NCBI RefSeq assembly: GCF_021462225.1
Contig: NC_061796.1
Coordinates: forward strand, 48,923,113-48,987,112
Origin: Girardinichthys multiradiatus
Lineage: Eukaryota; Chordata; Actinopteri; Cyprinodontiformes; Goodeidae
Length of the DNA: 64,000 bases
Direction: 5' to 3'
Below, piece after piece: positions 21,901 to 33,116 of the stretch (positions are counted from its first letter, which is position 1; every line of letters starts with the position of its first letter). The translations under genes and the position numbers were made by a program. The notes under the pieces are model-generated. The model was not told the origin of the DNA, did not search any database, and worked only from the letters and a program-made list of their open reading frames with translations.

Positions 21901-24900
21901 CCCCTTGCCTGCTGATGGTGGTCAGAGGGTTTGCTGGCGCTGACTGTATGACAGCCTCACTTTTGTCAGTCAGCCCCAGGGCAGCTGTGGCTAGATTGTA
22001 GCTTATCACTGTCAGTGTGTGAATGTGTGTATGAATGGGTGGATAACTGATTTTAGTGTAAAGTGCTTTGGACTTGATGATGCGCTATACAAGTGCAGGA
22101 CATTTACCATTTAGACATACAAATCTGCATTTGTCACAACACTTCACATTATCACAGATTCAAACACCACGGAGGGTGGGGCTGTGTTCGACTGGCATGC
22201 CATGGTCCCCTGGCACTTGCCATGGAGCCTTTGCTGGTTCAGCGGTGACATGGGGTTTGGTGATGGCCAGGGGGTCTCTGATGGCACCATGGGGGGCCCT
22301 GGCAAGGGGCTACCTACCTTGGTATGGTATTGCCTGTGTAGGTGCTTTGGTGCTGTGTAGGCAACATCTCAGAGTGGTGGACACCCGTCTTGTGGTTCAG
22401 ACTGTATGTCTGGGTGCCCGGGAGTACTGCAGCCTTCTCGTGCTGGATTTACCTCTTCTTTACTGCTCTTAGGTGCTGTGGATTGCAGGCCTTATACCAT
22501 TCTTACTACATATACAGTATGATCACCCACCCATACACACATACATACATACATACATCAACACACGATTACTCAAAATGGTTAAAGGTCATACAAACAC
22601 AGTTTACGATAACCTTAATGTGGAGTGCTACTCTGATGCTGGCTTGAATTTGGAATTTATAAAGTTAATCATGCAAATCAGGATACTGTCTTGAGAAATC
22701 GTTTTTGTAGAACAAAACTGCCCTGGCAAATATAGGCAACCGTCTTCTCCAAATGGTATGCCCGAACCACAGCGACAGACACGTTAAAAAGGAAAAATGT
22801 CCTGTTTGTACGTTTCAAAATGTTCTGTTATTTATTTCTCACTCACCTCTGTGAGAAACACTGAATCCAAATTTAGGTCTTTCAGTCACGTGAGCATTAC
22901 CTCAGACTCGAGTCTGAGACTGACATAATGCTCAGGTTTGATTCTGAGGTAGGAAGCTCTCCTGTATCATTCAGATGTCACACTCAACGATGATACTTAT
23001 CAGTGATGCGTGAAACTGAGGTATTGATCCATGTCATTCTGCAAACATCAGCAACTCTTAAACTGAATGTTATGAACCTGGATCTTCTGTTATTGCACTC
23101 TTATTCATCTCTATCCCCTGTTCACCATCAGCCCCGCCCAACAGCCTTGCCTTCTCAGCTGCAGGTGTAGGTGGTGCTAAGAAGCGTCTGACAGCGCCAT
23201 CTCTCAGTGTCACTCTGAGCCAGCGAGATTCTCATGACCCAAGCAATGACAGCTTTTCAGCTGCAGCGCTATCAGGAACTCCAGATGAGACACCGTCACT
23301 GGACATCAACCTGGAGGCTCTGGAGACGCCATCAGACAGTGAGACGGGAACACTGCCAGACAGTATGCACGATCTGGAGTGGGAAGGTGATACATTAGGA
23401 AGCAGAGCTAAAGAAGCTGTGCTCCTGTTCAGAGCTGACCTCTGACCTCTTTCTGATAGATGACCTTCCAAGGATGGGAAAGGGCAGGTCTATGGGTGTG
23501 GCTGGAAGCCCCATAGAGCAAACTGAGGGTCTGATGGAGCTCGATCAGGTGGATGACCAGGGACGCCGTTGGAGAAGGTTCTCCATCTCCGGACACGAGT
23601 ACCACGTCAACATGAGCGTGCTGGAGCCTTACTTGCAGGTTCTATCACATGGAGGTCAGAGGGTGACACCTTTACATGTAACACATATGCAAAATACCTG
23701 GAACACAATGTTAAATACTGTAAACAGTGCTGAAACATACATGTACATGTATGTACCTGTACACAACACCCGTAACACACACGTCACACATGAAACACAC
23801 CTGTAACCCACATGTTACACATGACACACACCCGTAATGCAGGTTACACATGAAAAACCCGTAACACACATGTTACACATGAAACATGCCGTAACGCACA
23901 AACTACCCATTAAACACACCTGTAACACACATGAAATGCTTTTAATACATGCTACACACGAAACACCCGTAACACACTTGTAACGGACATTACACATGAA
24001 ACACACCCGCACCAAACATTTTACACCTGAAACAGCCCTAACACATGTTACACATTAAACACACCTGTAACACACATACTACACGTGAAACACACCCATA
24101 ATACACGTTATACATGAAACATCCATAACACCCGTCACAATTCAAACACACCCGTAACACCTTTGAAACACACATGATTACACATGAAACACCTGTAAGA
24201 CATGTTACAAATTAAACACACCTGTAACACACGTGTTACACATAACACATCCGTAACCCATGTTACTCAAAACACCCGTAACACACAAGTTACACATTTG
24301 AAACACCCATGACACACGTTACACACACGAGACACTCTTAACACACACATCACACATGAAATCCCCCTAACACACAAGTTACACATTAACGGCCATTACA
24401 AACAAGTTGTATGTTATGCATAAAACACAGCTGTAGCACACGTTACAAATGAAATACACCCCAACACACTTGTTACACATGAAACACCCCTAACACATGT
24501 TACACCTGTAATACGTGAAACACACACACCTGTAACACACATGCTACACATGAAACACACCCGTACCATACGTTATACATGAAATATCTGTAACACACGT
24601 TACAAATCAAATACACCTGTAGCACCTTTAAAACACACCTGTAACACATGGTTACACATGGAACACCTGTAAGACATGTTACAAATGAAACACACCTGTA
24701 ACACATGAAACATACCCGCAACAAACACGTCACACATGAAACACACCCACAACAAACGTTACACGTGAAACACCTGTAACACACAAAACACACACACGTT
24801 ACACATTAAACACACCTGTTACACACCTGTTACACGAGAAACACACCCGTAACACCTCTGAAACACACCTGGAACACATGAAACACCATTGTAACACATG

Positions 24901-27138
24901 AAACACACCTGCAACACACGTTACACATTTGAAACACACGTGTAACACAAGTGTTACACATGAAACACATGTTACACACACGAGACACCCTTAACACACA
25001 CGTCACATATGAAACCCCCCTAACAGACAAGTTACACATTAACAGCCATAATAAACAAGTTGTGTGTGACGCATAAAACACAACTGTAACTTATGTTACA
25101 AATGAAACACATCATAACACATCCGGTAACACACGCATTACGCATGATGCACACCTGTAACACCATTGTAACACATAAAGCACCTGTAACACAGTTACAC
25201 ATGACACAAACCTATAACACGTGTTACACACAAAACACGAGTAACACATGTTACAAATGAAACATACCCGTAATACCATTGTAACACATAAAACACCTGT
25301 AACACACATTACACCTGAAACAAGTCTTAAAGCTGCAGCACATAAAATAAACTTCTGAAACACCTGTTGCAAACCGGCAAAGAGTCAGATCTCAGATAAT
25401 GATTTTAGCTGTTTAGGTGTTCATTGTGGAAATAAAGTCAAATTGCATGTTATTGGCAGGTTATTATGGAGACGGGATGAATGCCATAATTCTGTTCACC
25501 TCATGTTACCTGCCAGAAAACACGGTAGAGAACTACGAGTATGTAATGGAAAACCTGTTCAGGTGTGTTTGGGTCTGTAGTAAAGAAGCACAGTATCACA
25601 AAATCCCACCTGGTTGAGATGTAACTCACCTCTTGGCTTGCTTGCAGGTACATTGTAGGAACGCTGGACCTTATGGTTTCAGAGAACTACGTTCTGGTCT
25701 ACCTGTGTGCCATGGCTCCCAGAAACAAACTCCCAGCCATCAAATGGCTCAACCAGTGCTACACCTCCATTGACAGGAGGTATGATGGTTTCTATCAGCA
25801 GGGACCACTGGCGAATGGAGCTATTTCTCAGATATTCCACTAAGACCACTGCAAACATTACTAACCATCTGTGACAGCTATTACCATTACTATTACTGAG
25901 GTAGTACTATAAAGATTTCCGTGGAGACAGAGGTGAAATCAGTGTGCCTTCTGTCCAGGTTGAAGAAGGACCTGAAAGGACTGCTGGTCGTCCATCCTGC
26001 CTGGTACATCAAAGCTCTGATCACACTTGTCAAACCCTTCATCAGGTCTGCATCTCATACAAAGATTGTATTTACAACCATGTTAACACTGCAAACAAAG
26101 AATTTGTAGATTCAGTGATGTGAAGATCAGAAACACACCTGTCTAGAAGTGGAGCCTATAAATCACATTACCATTAAAATCAGGACGAAATACTAAGAAA
26201 TACTTTAGTGAGCCAAAATAGATCTATTAACACATTTACACAGCGTTCAAAAGGCTTCCTTGTGGTATTTATTGTGATGTCTGGCTTCACCTGTCCTCCA
26301 TAGTGACAAATTCAGCAGGAAAATTCGCTTTGTTCAGAATCTTCAGCAGCTCTCTCAGTTCATCCCTACAGACAGACTGCAGATCCCAGATGCAATAAGA
26401 CAGTAAGAGATCATTTGTTTTCTTATTCTACAGTTTCTGCTTTGTATCTGCTGTAACTGTACTGTTACAGTGCTGTAACTCATTCAAGAAATGTGCATCT
26501 AAGTTGCATTAATTTGAAAATGTTCGACATGTTCACATATATTTGTGCATAAAAAACAACAAACAAACTATATGCAAGAAATGGAAAAATTGAATAACAG
26601 CAGGAATGTAAACGCTGTGAAGGTTATAAAGTCTAATGCCTGGTGGAGGGAAGGACCTGTGATAACACTTCTTTGTCCACTTAGGAAGCAGCAGCCTGTT
26701 ACTTGATGTGTTCACCTCTTCTTCCAGTTGCTCTAATGTTTTCTAGAACTCTGTTTTAGGGGGAATGGTGGCCTAGTGGTTAGAGAGCGGGGCCACAAGT
26801 ACCCTGGTTTGAATCCCACAGCCTGCCACTCTGGGTCCCTGAGCAAGACCCTTAGCCCCTGAATGCTCCCCGGGCGCCGCACAATGGCAGCCCCCTGCTC
26901 CCTAAGGGATGGGTTAAATGCAGAGGATCATTTCTCCATTGTGAGATCAATAGTGTATATTATTATTATTATTATATCGTATCTCTCTGTGGTTAGTTTA
27001 CAAACGTCTCCTAGGTTTATCAGTCCTTCTGTTAAAATTAATAAATCCACCTGTATCTGTATATGTGGCTCTTTAGTTTTTTGGCTCATATGTCATGTTT
27101 CTGTCTCCTGCAGGTATGATGAGAAGCTTAGCAGGTGA
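15910..27138 (+). CDS. bnipl: BNIPL, BCH-domain (CRAL-TRIO-like) protein; start exon not found
   Basis: Coding exons: 16355-16435, 21048-21115, 23132-23386, 23460-23654, 25460-25562, 25648-25779, 25959-26045, 26304-26402, 27114-27138. All phases agree and give 347 aa plus stop. A tiny 17-nt exon (15910-15926, NKERQ, donor GTGAGT) fits the phase upstream but is tentative, and the initiating ATG was not found. The conserved N-terminal motif is MELKEEWQDDGFPRLLPE. An acidic linker ends in LETPSDSE and DLEWEDDLPR. The BCH domain starts near GRRWRRFSISG, and includes VLEPYLQVLSHGGYYGDG, ILFTSCYLP and LLVVHPAWYIKALI. Family role: adaptor protein that binds small GTPases/GAPs and membranes, linked to cell shape and apoptosis. 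BNIPL is preferred over BNIP2 because it sits next to PRUNE1, as in human, and PRUNE1 ends with its own stop, which excludes a PRUNE2 fusion. Confidence 0.9.
16020..17032 (+). mobile_element. Two Tc1-like transposon relics in BNIPL introns
   Basis: Bases 16890-17032 read as the 3' end of a fish Tc1 element, and a close copy of its inner part lies at 16020-16140 (shared word TTTTGATGCC, then ATGAAAATAAACAC). Bases 16740-16860 resemble the DNA coding for the transposase C-terminus (CAAAGCAGTCATCAGAGCAAAG). Bases 16590-16640 may be a degraded left end. Most of the transposase is gone. Confidence 0.65.
17040..19560 (-). mobile_element. Damaged LINE (apurinic-endonuclease type, clade unsure), minus
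   Basis: On the minus strand the endonuclease segment (18884-18290) contains NGLPDLNQSGVSLLDLC, DTLGRRSMIDF and ELSTDHHLVVSWIRW. The RT segment contains WQTGVVVPLHKKGDRKVCSN and RGITLFSLPGKAYARVLERR (17918-17484), then MNLEKAFDYVPRDALWGVL and VGFRQGHPLS (17436-17173). The 3' end follows at about 17160-17063. The catalytic box and RT C-terminus are missing between RISMRSQG and the 3' end, and several frames are broken. It is antisense in BNIPL. Confidence 0.8.
19560..20265. other. BNIPL intron sequence, small repeat pieces only
   Basis: A fish repeat end is visible at 19665-19740 (CCATCCATACATTTTCTACACCC, then GGTCGCGGGG). I see no exon. Confidence 0.4.
20266..20362 (-). repeat. SINE fragment (same family as 26762-26980)
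   Basis: ATCATCTTTATTGGTCATTG and TCCTCTGCATTTAACCC match the 3' half of the SINE copy in 31455-31695. The tRNA-like head is absent. A short (TAA)n tail lies on the left. Confidence 0.65.
21240..22008 (-). mobile_element. LINE RT C-terminal fragment, same family as 17040-19560
   Basis: The minus strand contains LQHALGQFTAECKVGEMRI, SQVEEVKLLGVLFTSERRME and REIDRQIRCGCCSNADAV, then a LINE 3' coding part near 21370-21250. This is the segment missing from the copy at 17040-19560. It lies just downstream of BNIPL exon 21048-21115. Confidence 0.7.
22008..22120 (+). repeat. Short interspersed repeat tail
   Basis: GTGTGAATGTGTGTATGAATGGGTG followed by AAAGTGCTTTGGACTTG and ATTTACCATTTA is a common fish repeat 3' end. 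It directly abuts the LINE fragment. Confidence 0.5.
22170..22470. other. GC-rich unassigned segment in BNIPL intron
   Basis: Base composition is markedly richer in G than the flanks (GGGGTTTGG, ATGGGGGGCCCTGG). It is not recognised and no exon fits. It may be part of an old transposon. A (CATA)n stretch lies at about 22530-22560. Confidence 0.3.
23760..25330 (+). repeat. Degenerate minisatellite in BNIPL intron
   Basis: Imperfect copies of TGTAACACACATGTTACACA followed by TGAAACACAC recur for about 1.57 kb. Unit length is irregular (about 15-30 bp) and many copies have indels. Open frames on the minus strand, rich in Cys and Val, are artefacts of the repeat. It separates the exons coding for LEPYLQVLSHGG and YYGDGMNAI within the BCH domain. 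Confidence 0.9.
26762..26980 (+). repeat. tRNA-derived SINE
   Basis: The head has ATGGTGGCCTAGTGGTTAGAG (A-box-like) and GGTTTGAATCCC (B-box-like). The body contains CTGAGCAAGACCCTTAG and GGGTTAAATGCAGAGGA. The 3' tail is (TAT)n at 26957-26976. It sits in the last BNIPL intron. Confidence 0.8.
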
Positions 27139-27654
27139 CAACCTCAGATTGATCAGACGAGAGGGATTATGGGGGCTGAAGCTTATGAAGCTGTCAGCCT
27201 GCTGACCTTTACCTGTTGAATGTACAGACAAACAGACTGTGGTTTATTTAGGCTGCCTTTGTTTGTGTTGGGAAGGTTCAAGGAACTGTTCCTGGGTTGG
27301 TTTTCCGGCTCCTTTCAGATCCTCTGCAAAACGACATAGCATCTTATGATTTATCAGAAAGAACTTCTTAATGTCCTTTCTGATCAAATTTGATAGATCC
27401 GAGCTCATCTTCATGGAAACCATGTTAAAGGTCAGAGCTGTGCTTCAGCACGAGCTCTTCCTGATTACAGTGAAGACAAGATCCTTGATCTTCACAGAAT
27501 TTCTGCTGCCTTTTTCTCTAAATAGGACCAGACAAGTTTTTTCCATGTCAGCGTTTGACTTAATTCATCATATTGATGGTCATGGAACACCATCTACTAT
27601 ATAAACCAACACTGTCTCACCGTCTCTGTTACCATAGTAACACCAGCAGGTGTA

Positions 27655-28510
27655 AGGTGTTCCTGAGCTGTGTCCAAATTCAGGAGCTGCATCCTTCTAA
27701 AGCTGCATTTGTAGGCTGATTAAGTCACAGCAATGCAACAAAAGTTGTCGAAATTCAAAGGATCATCTAAATGTGTCCTCCTGTTCCCCAGATTTGAAGG
27801 ATGGGTCTGGTGAATCCTTTGTGGATCACCCTTTTCCATGATTCATTCCCATGATAAATGATAATTGTGACATAAAATTGGCATTTTTCATTGTCCAAAG
27901 TCGTCCAGAAATAACATCAAAGGGGAAGTCTGCGGTCATTCAATGTGTGAGCGTCAGTGATAAACGCATCAGGTAGAAGCAGTGTTTCCTTTCCATAAAT
28001 GTAATTAGATTTATCATAAGAAATTCAATGCCATATGCAGGCACTTTAATGTTTGGTTTATTTAGTGTTATTATTATGCTCTACAAATAAGTAGATTTCA
28101 AGTTTGCTCAGAAAGTTATGTTGGTTAAAGGTTTTACCAATAAATGAAACAAATGGTATGTTTCTTTATCAACATATCTATGAACATGACATTTTAAACT
28201 GCTAAATAATGACTTATGATAATAAAACAAGAACATTTTAAAGAAAACAAGCTTATAAGCCATCGGGAATATATAGAAACCCTGTGTAGTGATTTACAGT
28301 GGAGACGGCGGGACCAACCTTCAGGCTGCATCTTCACAGCTCTGAGCTTCATGCTGTCATGGTTGCTAGGCAACAGAAGTTACGCTGGAGTAAGAGCGGG
28401 ACCAGCTGGTGACGGTGAGACCGTCCAAATTCACAACCGATCACTTCCAGCCTTCAGTCATCGAAGGACCCGGTCCACGTAGACCGGTCCTTGGAAGGAT
28501 GCAGCCCTGG
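27655..28510. mobile_element. Probable non-autonomous DNA transposon (hAT-like ends)
   Basis: The left end (27670: GTGTCCAAATTCAGGAGCTG, CATCCTTC) mirrors the right end near 28485-28505 (GGTCCTTGGAAGGATGCAGCC). A fish repeat family with such ends is common. The interior is A/T-rich and non-coding. This occupies the BNIPL 3' flank; beyond the repeats the region 27140-29130 shows no gene. Confidence 0.45.
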
Positions 28511-29149
28511 TTAATCTGGTTGGATCTGCTCTGGTTTTAGTTTGGGTTTCATGCTGTCCTGCAGCAGAAGTGCAGGAGGCTCCTGATTGGTTGCTGACAT
28601 GTGTTTACCTGCTGCCCCTCCAGTAATAAAACATTTAAAAAATGGCTCCGTTTTCTTTTTTTTATTCGTTTTACAGTGTGAGCTGGGTTATAAGGTCAGT
28701 CTGGTTCTGGTTCTGATCACCTTATTTTGAAGCACCTTTAGCCAGAATGTAAAACCAATGTGAACTGAATACCAAAGATTCAACGGTAATCTCGTCTAAA
28801 TCCACCTACTTTTCAATTCAGGAGCTGGAGAAAGGTTTTGTTACCAGCCAATCAGATCTGAGAACAGGCTTGTTGCAGATGACTTGAAAGCTGTAGAGCA
28901 TCGATAATAAAAAATGTCACATCCTGAGTAGCACCTAGTTTCACCTCTGCTCACACAACAGGGTAATGTTTGTCTGCTTTAAAGGTTTCGTGTTCAACTT
29001 CATTAAAAAGCCTAAAAATGTTCCAGTGGGACCTGAAGACTCAGCTTTGCACGTTTAAAGCGTTCTACAGTTCATCTGAGGGTGTTAAACTAAGAGACTA
29101 AGCAAATCTAATTGGTTCACATCAGTTTATCTGTGAAGTTAACCTGATG

Positions 29150-29925
29150 CAGCTGTGTGTCTTTGTCTGTCCAGCTCAGATACAGTTCTTTCGCTGCTCC
29201 CAAGCCCACATCGCTGTGCTGGTGATGGGGTGTTGTCTGATCGTTGTGGTGAATTATCGTTTTCCGTCCCCATAGGCAGGACTGTCAGCCTACGAGGGGT
29301 GTGCTCCGACAGGTGTCCGGAAGGGGGCAACTCCTGGGCCTCTTCAAAGTATAGGTGGTTGCAGTCCTTAGATGGGTTTGTGTCCCTAGGCCTTGTGGGG
29401 GGGGGATGTTGGGATCCTCTGTTTGGTTGCAGTCTGTGAGGGATTGTTGCCCAGTATGAATGTCCTGGGTCAGGACAGGGAATTTTCAGAGTTACTAAAG
29501 CCAGCACAGGGCAGTCTAACACCAAGGTGTTCAACAGTTAAACTGACTGCATGAACCAGAATCAAAGTTAACCTGGGACCATTTCATATCATTGAAGGTT
29601 CTGGAAGTGTGCAGTAAAAAGAGGGGGAAAGTATGAACTCTGCTGTCCGTGTGGGACAATCAGAATAATAATAATAATAATGATACATTGTATATGTATA
29701 AGATATGACATATCTTTTACATATAAAAGGACATTTTTATAACAAACGCTGGTCTAAATGGCTGACATACAAGAGCAAGGAAGCATAACTAGGTGTAACA
29801 CTTGTAATGTTTTTTTTTTCTCTCTTCCTACTTAACTAAGAATCAGTGCCCCAAGTTCTGTGTGTGTTGTATGTCTCATTGTAATGACAAATGTTAAATA
29901 AAGAGTATAAAAAAAAAAAAAAGAA
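29150..29925 (+). repeat. Unassigned repeat ending in a poly(A) tail
   Basis: The segment ends with GTTAAATAAAGAGTATA and a run of A (about 29910-29923), the hallmark of a reverse-transcribed insertion on the plus strand. The GC-rich front part (29150-29450) is not recognised. A minus-strand frame there (29534-29139) has no family resemblance. An (AAT)n run lies at about 29664-29681. Confidence 0.4.
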
Positions 29926-29934
29926 ACTGCTTAG

Positions 29935-30200
29935 TTAATCACTTAACCTGGATGGCATTAAATTGACCTCTGGTAATAAAGTAAAAAACCTTGGTGTTAA
30001 CTTTGACTAGGACATGTCATTTAAATCCTATATTAAACAGGTTTCTAGGATTTCTTTCTTTCATCTCCAGAACATTGTCAAAATTAGAAATATCTTGTCC
30101 AGGAGTGACGCTGAAAAACTAGTCCATGCATTTGTTACTTCAAGGCTGGACTATTGTAATTCTTTACTATCAGGAAGACAGAGAAGGTCGAGAATAAAAT
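29935..30200 (+). repeat. L2-like RT fragment (plus)
   Basis: The frame contains ISFFHLQNIVKIRNILSRSD and AEKLVHAFVTSRLDYCNSLL, virtually the same as the copy on the minus strand at 52973-53554. It is truncated at both ends and lies next to the GON4L-like exons. Confidence 0.85.
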
Positions 30201-30390
30201 TGTCTGTTCCTCATTTATTAACGATCCTTAATATTTTTCCTTTCATGTTGTTGTTTGGTTAGACTGTAAAATATTTTAATGAACTTGTTTTTAAGTGTGA
30301 AATATTAATAAATGTTCCAAAGACAGAGCGATGATTAGTTTAGGTGCTGGTGAGTCAGACAGATTATTCAGTCCATCATTCCTGCCTCAC

Positions 30391-30730
30391 CTCCTCAGCT
30401 GTGTCCTCCTCCTCCTCCTCTTCATCAGGACAATACTCTTCATCAGAGGAGTCCTCACCATCCTCAAGATCGATGTCGACAAACTGAGGAGGCTGGAGAA
30501 GAGAAAAACTGTTAGAAAGCAAACAAACAGATAGTTTCAGAGACAGAGAGGCAGGTAGACAAAGTTTACCTTAACTGTGCTCAGAGCTGATAGGCCCCAG
30601 TTCAGATGCTGTAAATAGACAAAATTAACATGCTGGTTCTGATCAACAGGGTTAATGTGAGAGTGGAGGTTCTGTTCACCTGTCCCTGCTGTACAGCCTG
30701 TTTCAGCCTGGACCGGGTCATCTTGGGCTC
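30391..30730 (-). pseudogene. gon4l: GON4L-like three-exon fragment
   Basis: On the minus strand three exons join in phase 0: 30730-30680 (EPKMTRSRLKQAVQQGQ), 30608-30570 (HLNWGLSALSTVK) and 30492-30391 (PPQFVDIDLEDGEDSSDEEY and then an acidic run ending DTAEE). Each has AG acceptor and GT donor sites. The words match a conserved central part of GON4L, a nuclear transcription co-factor. I found no further GON4L exons on either side in this window, although the human protein has over 2000 residues. Either the gene is spread beyond or around neighbours, or this is a leftover of a lost copy. The open, well-spliced frames argue that decay, if any, is recent. Confidence 0.6.
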
Positions 30731-31309
30731 CTGAAGGAAAACAGAACCTTCAGGCAACAATCGGAACCCAGAAAAAGGTGAATCTGCACACTGATCGTGG
30801 ATCTCAGTCAATCAACATTTATTCAGGTTCATACACTTTTCCCACAGTAAAATTCAAGCACTTTTCAAGCATTTTCAATGTAAATTTTCAAACTTTTCCA
30901 GCATTAAACTGCAGAGCAGTCTGTATCTCTGTATCTTCTACAAGTTATGGTATTTATAAAATGGACATGTCAGCATAAGAATCCAAACACGCATGACTGA
31001 GCACTGCCAAGGCACAGCTGCTCTTTGCTTAAACGTGACCTATCATACTTCCTTTTAAACATTTGGGATAGATCTAGGGCTTTACAAAACATGTTAATTA
31101 CATTTTTTGCACAAAATCATTTTCATATAATAGGATTTCACCTCCTCAGTTCCCCCTTTTATGGGCTCCTTTCAGAATGAACTGTTTTAGGGCTCTGTCA
31201 CTTTAATGCAAATTAGTTGAATCTGGCCACGCCCCCAACCAGCACCTCTTTTCTTTTTGTTTTTCCAAAGCTACGCGGCAAATTAGTTCTGCCTTCTTGT
31301 CCGATGACG

Positions 31310-31770
31310 CCATGGCAGAAAGTCACTGACTGGATGCAATCTGCTGGGTTTCCTTAGACAGAAAAACTTTTTATCCAATTTGAATAAATAACTGAATCTG
31401 ACTGCACTGTTCAAAGGTTAGGATTAATTGGAATGTATGAACCTGACTGTTAAATTAATTAAATTAAATTATAATCATCTTTATTGGTCATTGCACATGT
31501 ACTTTACAACAAAATTTGTCCTCTGCATTTAACCCATCCCTAATAGGGAGCAGTGGGCTGCCATTGTGCGGCGCCCGGGGAGCATTCTGGGGCTAAGGGT
31601 CTTGCTCAGGGACCCAGAGTGGCAATCTGTGGGATACGAACCCGGCCCCTTGTGTCCCCTCCGGACCGCAAACCTCCTGTTCTAACCACTGGGCCCCCTT
31701 GTGTTGTGAAGGGCCTTGAGACGACATATGTTGTGAATTGGTGCCATATAAATAAACTGCATTGAAATGA
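31310..31770 (+). repeat. L2-like LINE 3' end interrupted by a SINE
   Basis: The left part 31310-31450 (CTGCTGGGTTTCCTTAGACA, TTATCCAATTTGAATAAATA) and right part 31700-31765 (GACATATGTTGTGAATTGG, ATATAAATAAACTG) belong to one LINE tail, as in 51420-51645. A SINE lies between them. Confidence 0.7.
31455..31695 (-). repeat. tRNA-derived SINE (minus), nested in LINE tail
   Basis: This is the reverse complement of the 26762-26980 family. The shared words are TCTTTATTGGTCATTGCACA, GCATTTAACCCATCCC and CTTGCTCAGGGACCCAGAGT. The head lies at the right end. Confidence 0.8.
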
Positions 31771-31814
31771 AAAGTATAGGAATAAGAGGAGATGGCAGAG
31801 TTCATAAGCCCACA

Positions 31815-32990
31815 AAAGCGTAGAAGTTAGAAGTTGGCAGTGAGTGGTGGTACCCCTATTCCAGCCACGCTGTCCGGGGCCCGCTCTCGTTCCCGAACGT
31901 GATTTTCAACCGGTGACGTGTGTCTCCACCAAGGAACAGAGCTTCCAGAACACGAACTCTGGTTCAACTCGGGCACCGCAGAATGCTTGGTTCTTCTGTG
32001 GGAATCATAACGTCACCAATGGGTGGATTAAAGTCACAGACAATAGAAGGATGGAGTACAGCGACGAAGACGAAGAACATACCGTAAACATTATTTATAT
32101 GTTTCCAAAAACACACTTAACACACATTGTATTACTACTGGTTTCTGTTAGACTCACTGATGCTGAGTGTATAGAAATGAAAACTTTTTAAATACCATTG
32201 TTCTTGCACTAGAACCAACCGGTTCAAGAACCAGAGTTCTCAACAAAAAATGCTACAGGAGAACAGAACCAACTGTGTTGCTCAAGTGTGTGTGATGTTT
32301 ATTTGTAGTCTGACTGCAATTACGGACACGTCAAAAAGGTTTAAAGAGTTTAAGGTAAGGGGTTAAAATGGTGCCAGAAGATCACCATCATTATAAATAA
32401 TTTTAGTGAAGAAATGGATAGCGCTTAGTGTTGTCGAAGAACACGGATGTCCAGGGAAGGTGAGCAACTCACGGAGTGTGAGGATGGCAAGTGGCTGTTT
32501 ATCCAGAGGAGGATCTGAGGAGCAGCAGGGAGACTAACAGCAGTGATCATAGGAGGGCTTCTCCAGGAGGGGTGGCAGCCATTCACTGGAACAAAGGAAT
32601 TTGGAAGGGCTCGTGGACTGGACATCTGGAAACAGGGAGCACAAAACTTAGGAGCACAAAACTACTCGTAGGAGCAGAGAGAACGGGCCTGATTACCACA
32701 CTACAAGAGAAAACTATCTGACATCTCCCTCTGGGTTTTATGCTCCCCTTCAGCTCCACCTGATTAGTCCAAACGAGTTGCAGCTGTGGGCCACACCTGC
32801 CAGTCACACCCTGCAGTAGAGATGACAGAGACACAAACGCAACCAACCTGCACACAGGTTGTGACAGTGAAAGCAGAATCAATACTCCTGGTTGGCTCCT
32901 AAAACCTTCCACTGGTCCTGAACCTGCTGAGAGCTGAACATCTAAATCAGATTCTGATCCAAACATCTGTAAGGAATGAGGACACAATGA
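31815..32990. other. Unassigned repeat-like region
   Basis: Bases 31850-32070 resemble a fish DNA-transposon end (GGTTCTTCTGTGGGAATCAT, AACGTCACCAATGGG). Bases 32400-32870 form a moderately GC-rich block not recognised. I see no supported gene. One possible minus-strand exon near 32965-32925 (MFGSESDLDVQ) has a good acceptor but no partner. Confidence 0.3.
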
Positions 32991-33116
32991 AAGATGAGTG
33001 AAGAAGACTCTCTGAAGAAGGCTGATGAACTTTATTTGTCCCTCAATGAGAAGCTAACAGAATCCATTAGGAGCAACAGTGAAGAATAACATTTGCATTG
33101 TGATAAATATAATAAA

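Noticed and set aside
23815..25372. Series of Cys/Val-rich minus-strand frames
   Set aside because: They arise from the degenerate minisatellite in a BNIPL intron and change unit by unit.
12188..27138. PRUNE1 and BNIPL parts being a single PRUNE2 gene
   Set aside because: The Prune part ends with its own conserved PRUNE1-like tail, stop and poly(A) signal, and the BCH part has a BNIPL-type acidic N-terminal region.
32925..32987. Possible extra GON4L exon on the minus strand (MFGSESDLDVQLS)
   Set aside because: The acceptor is good, but the downstream phase does not join to the phase-0 exon at 30730 and the peptide is not recognised.
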